DNA of 8,649 bases from NCBI GenBank assembly GCA_947166165.1, contig CAMVDK010000133.1:1-8649 (forward strand), in the 5' to 3' direction. A program made the position numbers and the translations under genes. Positions 6,285 to 8,649 of the stretch are shown in pieces; position 1 is the first letter of the stretch, and every line of letters starts with the position of its first letter. Under the pieces are notes generated by a model, which was not told where the DNA came from, searched no databases, and saw nothing but the letters and a program-made list of their open reading frames with translations. Source of the DNA: an uncultured Porphyromonadaceae bacterium. Lineage in GTDB: Bacteria > Bacteroidota > Bacteroidia > Bacteroidales > Muribaculaceae.

Positions 6285-8363
6285 TCAATAGAAGTCGATG
6301 AGCCTGCGCTCCACCTTTGTGGCCTTGGACAGGATGGCTGCGATGGCCTGGGGATTGGAAGCGATGCCACCGCCGCGCTGCCGAGCGTAGCGCTGGTCGA
6401 GTTCCTGCTTGGAGGGCACGCGTGCGGCCTTCTCGATCTTGGTGACCTGGAAGGCGTAGACGGCGTTCTCGCCCTTCCACAGCTTCACCACGCCCTGCTT
6501 GGTGGCGGCGATGCGTCCGGCGATGGCGGGCTCGTTCTCGAGCTTGGGGGTGAAGTTGCCGCCGAACACCACCTGCGTGGTGTCGACGTTGGTGCCCATC
6601 AGGCTGGCGAAGCCGGCCAGGTCCTTGGCCTTGCCCTCATACTGCTTCATCAGGTCGGCGCCCTTCTTCTCATTGCGCACGCGGGTGGTGAGCATCTCCT
6701 TCACCTGCGGGGCGTTGAAGGGCATAAAGTCGGTGTAGATGTCGTCGAGGGCCACGGCCACGAAGTAGTCGTTGTTGTCGCTGAAGATGGGCGACACTTG
6801 TCCCTTCTTGCTGTCGAAGGCCCACTTGATGGCCTTGCGGGTTTCCTTGATGCCGCCTCCGTAGGGGCTCTGGCCCAGTTGCGGGGTGCTAGCGGTCACC
6901 ATGGCCTCCATCACGTTGAAGCCGGCCTTGGCGGCGTTCTTCTCGAAGTCGGCCACGGTCTTGTTGGCGTTGAGGAAATCTTGCAGCTTGCCGCGCAGGT
7001 CGTCGATGGTCTTCTGGCTGGCGTAGGCCTCATACTTGATGGTGGCCACGGTGTAGAAGGTCTTGGGGGCCTTCTTGTCGATCACCTTCACAAGCTGTGC
7101 GCCCTGGTCGTTGCTCATGAACGAGAAGTAGCCTTCGCCGGCGGTGGCCAGCTTGGTCTTCAGCGAGTCGGGGAATCCCACCACCTGCACCCACTGTGCA
7201 GTGGTGTCGCCCTGAGCGCCCTTGATGGCCTTGGCGACATCGGTGATGCTCTTGCCACCGTTGAGCATGGCCAGCGCCGAATCCTGTGTGGACTTGGCCC
7301 CTGTCACGGCCATGGCCATGATCTGCACCGAGTCGAGCGAGACGATCTTGTTGGTCACCTTGTACATGCGGTAGCGGTTGGCCCCGGCTGTGGAGTCGCG
7401 CTTGGTGGCGCCCACGGCAGCACCGAGCACAAAGTCCTTCAGGTTGGCGGGCACCTTGTTGGCGGCATAGCGGGCGGTGTCGATTTGCACGGTGCCCAGC
7501 AGGCGCACCGAGTCGGTGCCGGTGCCCTTCTGCAGGGCGGCGTAGGCGGCGTCGGCCACCTTGTTGGCGGCCTTGATGTCGTCGGGCGAGGGCATGATCG
7601 GGGCGGCGATGTAGTGGATGGCGCGGGTCTCCTCATCGATGGCGAAGTTCGACTTCATCTTCTCCCACTCGGCCTTGAGTTCCTGGTCGGTGACGGCATA
7701 TTTGTCGTCGGGCAGCGAGGCGTAGTCCTTCTTGACGAAGTTCACATAGCAGGTGTTGGCCTCGTCTTCCATCATCATCTTGCGGTCGAGGTCGTTGGCT
7801 TGCAGTCCGCCAGCCACGAGCATCTGCAGCTTGGCCATCTTGAACTGGTCCACGACGCTGTTCTTCAGGTCTTCCCACTGTGCGCGGAGCTCGGCCATCT
7901 GGCTTTCGTTAGCCCCCACTTTGCTGGGGTTGTTCAGGATGTCGTTGAGCTGGGCGGGACTCTCGGCACCCACCTGCTGTGCGAACTGCACGGCGGGCTG
8001 GGCGGCGTTCTTGCCAATCATGAGCTCGCTGATCTCGCTGTCGGTCACGTAGATGCCCACGTCGTCGTACTCCTTCTCAAGCAGCTTCTCGGTGATCATG
8101 CTGTTGAGCACCTGCTGCTGGCGAGTGGCCTGGTCGGTCTGCGATGCCTGGGGATTGTTCTGGTCCTTGGCGGCTTCCTTCTCGACCCGCTTGTTGAAGG
8201 TCATGATGTCGATTTTCTCACTTCCCACCTTCGCGGCGGTGCTGTTGGAGGCCTGGCGGCCAAGGGCTTCGATACCCACCTCGATGATGAATGCCACCAG
8301 AGCGGCACCAATCACGATGGCGAGAATTTTCTTTCTCTGACGAATTTTCTCTAATGTTGCCAT
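6285..8363 (-). CDS. ppiD: PpiD/SurA-like membrane-anchored periplasmic folding factor (peptidylprolyl isomerase family)
   Basis: Protein of 692 residues, close to the usual Bacteroidetes PpiD length. A short cytoplasmic start (MATLEKIRQRKK, typical of the family) precedes one membrane anchor (about 13-32). The rest should be periplasmic. About 40-240 is a SurA-N-like helical chaperone domain (VGSEKIDIMTFNKRVEKEA, QQQVLNSMITEKLLEKEYDD). About 245-645 looks like tandem degenerate parvulin-type modules, each ending in a strand pair such as YRMYKVTNKI, GAQLVKVIDKK, NDYFVAVALDDI and NAVYAFQVTKI. I do not see the canonical parvulin histidine-plus-GGDLG set, so the chaperone role may outweigh isomerase activity. 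E. coli PpiD works at the Sec translocon exit. The ATG at 8363 is supported by the promoter and by family start. It is transcribed alone. Alternative name: SurA N-terminal domain protein. Confidence 0.9.
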   Translation of the reverse strand: MATLEKIRQRKKILAIVIGAALVAFIIEVGIEALGRQASNSTAAKVGSEKIDIMTFNKRVEKEAAKDQNNPQASQTDQATRQQQVLNSMITEKLLEKEYDDVGIYVTDSEISELMIGKNAAQPAVQFAQQVGAESPAQLNDILNNPSKVGANESQMAELRAQWEDLKNSVVDQFKMAKLQMLVAGGLQANDLDRKMMMEDEANTCYVNFVKKDYASLPDDKYAVTDQELKAEWEKMKSNFAIDEETRAIHYIAAPIMPSPDDIKAANKVADAAYAALQKGTGTDSVRLLGTVQIDTARYAANKVPANLKDFVLGAAVGATKRDSTAGANRYRMYKVTNKIVSLDSVQIMAMAVTGAKSTQDSALAMLNGGKSITDVAKAIKGAQGDTTAQWVQVVGFPDSLKTKLATAGEGYFSFMSNDQGAQLVKVIDKKAPKTFYTVATIKYEAYASQKTIDDLRGKLQDFLNANKTVADFEKNAAKAGFNVMEAMVTASTPQLGQSPYGGGIKETRKAIKWAFDSKKGQVSPIFSDNNDYFVAVALDDIYTDFMPFNAPQVKEMLTTRVRNEKKGADLMKQYEGKAKDLAGFASLMGTNVDTTQVVFGGNFTPKLENEPAIAGRIAATKQGVVKLWKGENAVYAFQVTKIEKAARVPSKQELDQRYARQRGGGIASNPQAIAAILSKATKVERRLIDFY

Positions 8364-8415
8364 TTCTAAAATCTATGAATTTTTTTGTTTATTCCTTATT
8401 ATATACAGTCGCTTT

Positions 8416-8434
8416 TTTGGCGCATATCGCCAAA
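8416..8434 (-). other. Leader hairpin in the ppiD 5' untranslated region
   Basis: On the minus strand TTTGGCG and CGCCAAA form a perfect 7-bp stem with a 5-nt loop, within a few bases of the predicted ppiD transcript start. The following sequence is A-rich, not T-rich, so it is not a terminator. It could protect the 5' end or be a protein-binding palindrome; no function is shown. Confidence 0.45.
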
Positions 8435-8442
8435 TAAACGTG

Positions 8443-8473
8443 CAAAGGTATTTATTTTTTTCCGAAGGCCAAA
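8443..8473 (-). promoter_or_regulatory. Bacteroidetes-type promoter of ppiD
   Basis: On the minus strand TACCTTTG (8450-8443) matches the TAnnTTTG -7 consensus, and TTTG (8473-8470) lies 19 nt upstream as the -33 element. The start of transcription should be near 8436, giving a leader of about 70 nt. An A/T-rich stretch lies between the two elements. Confidence 0.85.
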
Positions 8474-8551
8474 ATACTGAGGCGATTTTCTGCATTTCGA
8501 ACGTCATTTTTAGGGCAAAATGATTTTTTTTGGAAAAAACAGGCCGAAAAA

Positions 8552-8583
8552 TTTGGCCAGTTCGCAAAAAGGCAGTACCTTTG
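8552..8583 (+). promoter_or_regulatory. Bacteroidetes-type promoter of the tRNA-Asp gene
   Basis: TTTG (8552-8555), a 20-nt spacer and TACCTTTG (8576-8583) fit the consensus. Transcription should begin near 8590, about 10 nt before the mature tRNA 5' end at 8601. It is divergent from the ppiD promoter, with about 80 bp of AT-rich DNA between the two -33 elements and no recognisable gene. Confidence 0.8.
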
Positions 8584-8600
8584 CAGCGCAAAAGCAAACT

Positions 8601-8649
8601 GGTGCGTTAGTTCAGTTGGTTAGAATGCCTGCCTGTCACGCAGGAGGTC
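8601..8649 (+). tRNA. tRNA-Asp (anticodon GUC), 5' part, cut by the window end
   Basis: The sequence starts with the acceptor strand GGTGCGT and the D-arm (AGTTCAGTTGGTTAGAAT). The anticodon stem CCTGC/GCAGG (8628-8632 and 8640-8644) encloses loop CTGTCAC with anticodon GTC at 8635-8637, which reads Asp codons. The variable loop begins at 8645. The T-arm and 3' acceptor strand lie beyond the window. Confidence 0.95.

Noticed and set aside
6258..8354. Long plus-strand open frame (698 codons) opposite ppiD
   Set aside because: Same codon-aligned antisense effect. It has a low-complexity Gly/Leu/Val/His composition, while the minus-strand PpiD has clear family features plus its own promoter and terminator.
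8373..8597. 74-residue minus-strand frame upstream of ppiD
   Set aside because: It covers both the ppiD and the tRNA promoters and most of it lies upstream of the predicted ppiD transcript start, so it would not be expressed from it. The composition reflects AT-rich DNA.

Overview
The window looks like Bacteroidales chromosome, from a GC-rich member. A Muribaculaceae or Prevotella-like gut lineage is my guess, but the sequence does not settle the genus. The evidence is threefold: three promoters matching the Bacteroidetes consensus (TTTG, 18-20 nt, TAnnTTTG); no purine-rich Shine-Dalgarno sequences; and family-typical proteins, namely a secreted GHL10 protein with a C-terminal dockerin-like module, the Bacteroidetes type of POT transporter, and a membrane-anchored PpiD/SurA-like chaperone.

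Layout. 34-3426 (+) encodes a large secreted multidomain GHL10 glycosidase-like protein. 3427-4004 holds no convincing gene. It carries a cluster of short hairpin repeats with GTAG-type feet (REP/REPIN-like), two 68-bp direct repeats, a 17-bp imperfect inverted repeat and, at its right end, a strong intrinsic terminator on the minus strand. 4005-6142 (-) is a probable two-gene operon, sufE followed by a POT-family peptide transporter gene. Its promoter is at 6172-6203 and its terminator at 3938-3972. 6285-8363 (-) is ppiD, with its own promoter at 8443-8473 and an intrinsic terminator at 6199-6246. The T-rich tail of that terminator doubles as the -33 element of the sufE promoter. The last 49 bases are the 5' part of a tRNA-Asp(GUC) gene on the plus strand, divergent from ppiD and with its own promoter at 8552-8583.

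How the genes relate. There is no clear single pathway. PpiD (folding of exported proteins), the GHL10 protein (envelope or secreted carbohydrate/peptidoglycan work), the POT carrier (peptide uptake) and SufE (sulfur transfer for Fe-S assembly) are mostly housekeeping or envelope functions. The GHL10 gene converges on the sufE-POT operon, and the repeat cluster sits between their 3' ends, a common place for REP-type elements.

I found no defence system, prophage, insertion sequence, CRISPR array or obviously new operon. The points most worth a second look are the REP/REPIN-like cluster, the dockerin-tailed GHL10 protein with its unassigned propeller-like middle, the apparently repeated degenerate parvulin modules of PpiD, and the nested terminator/promoter between ppiD and sufE.
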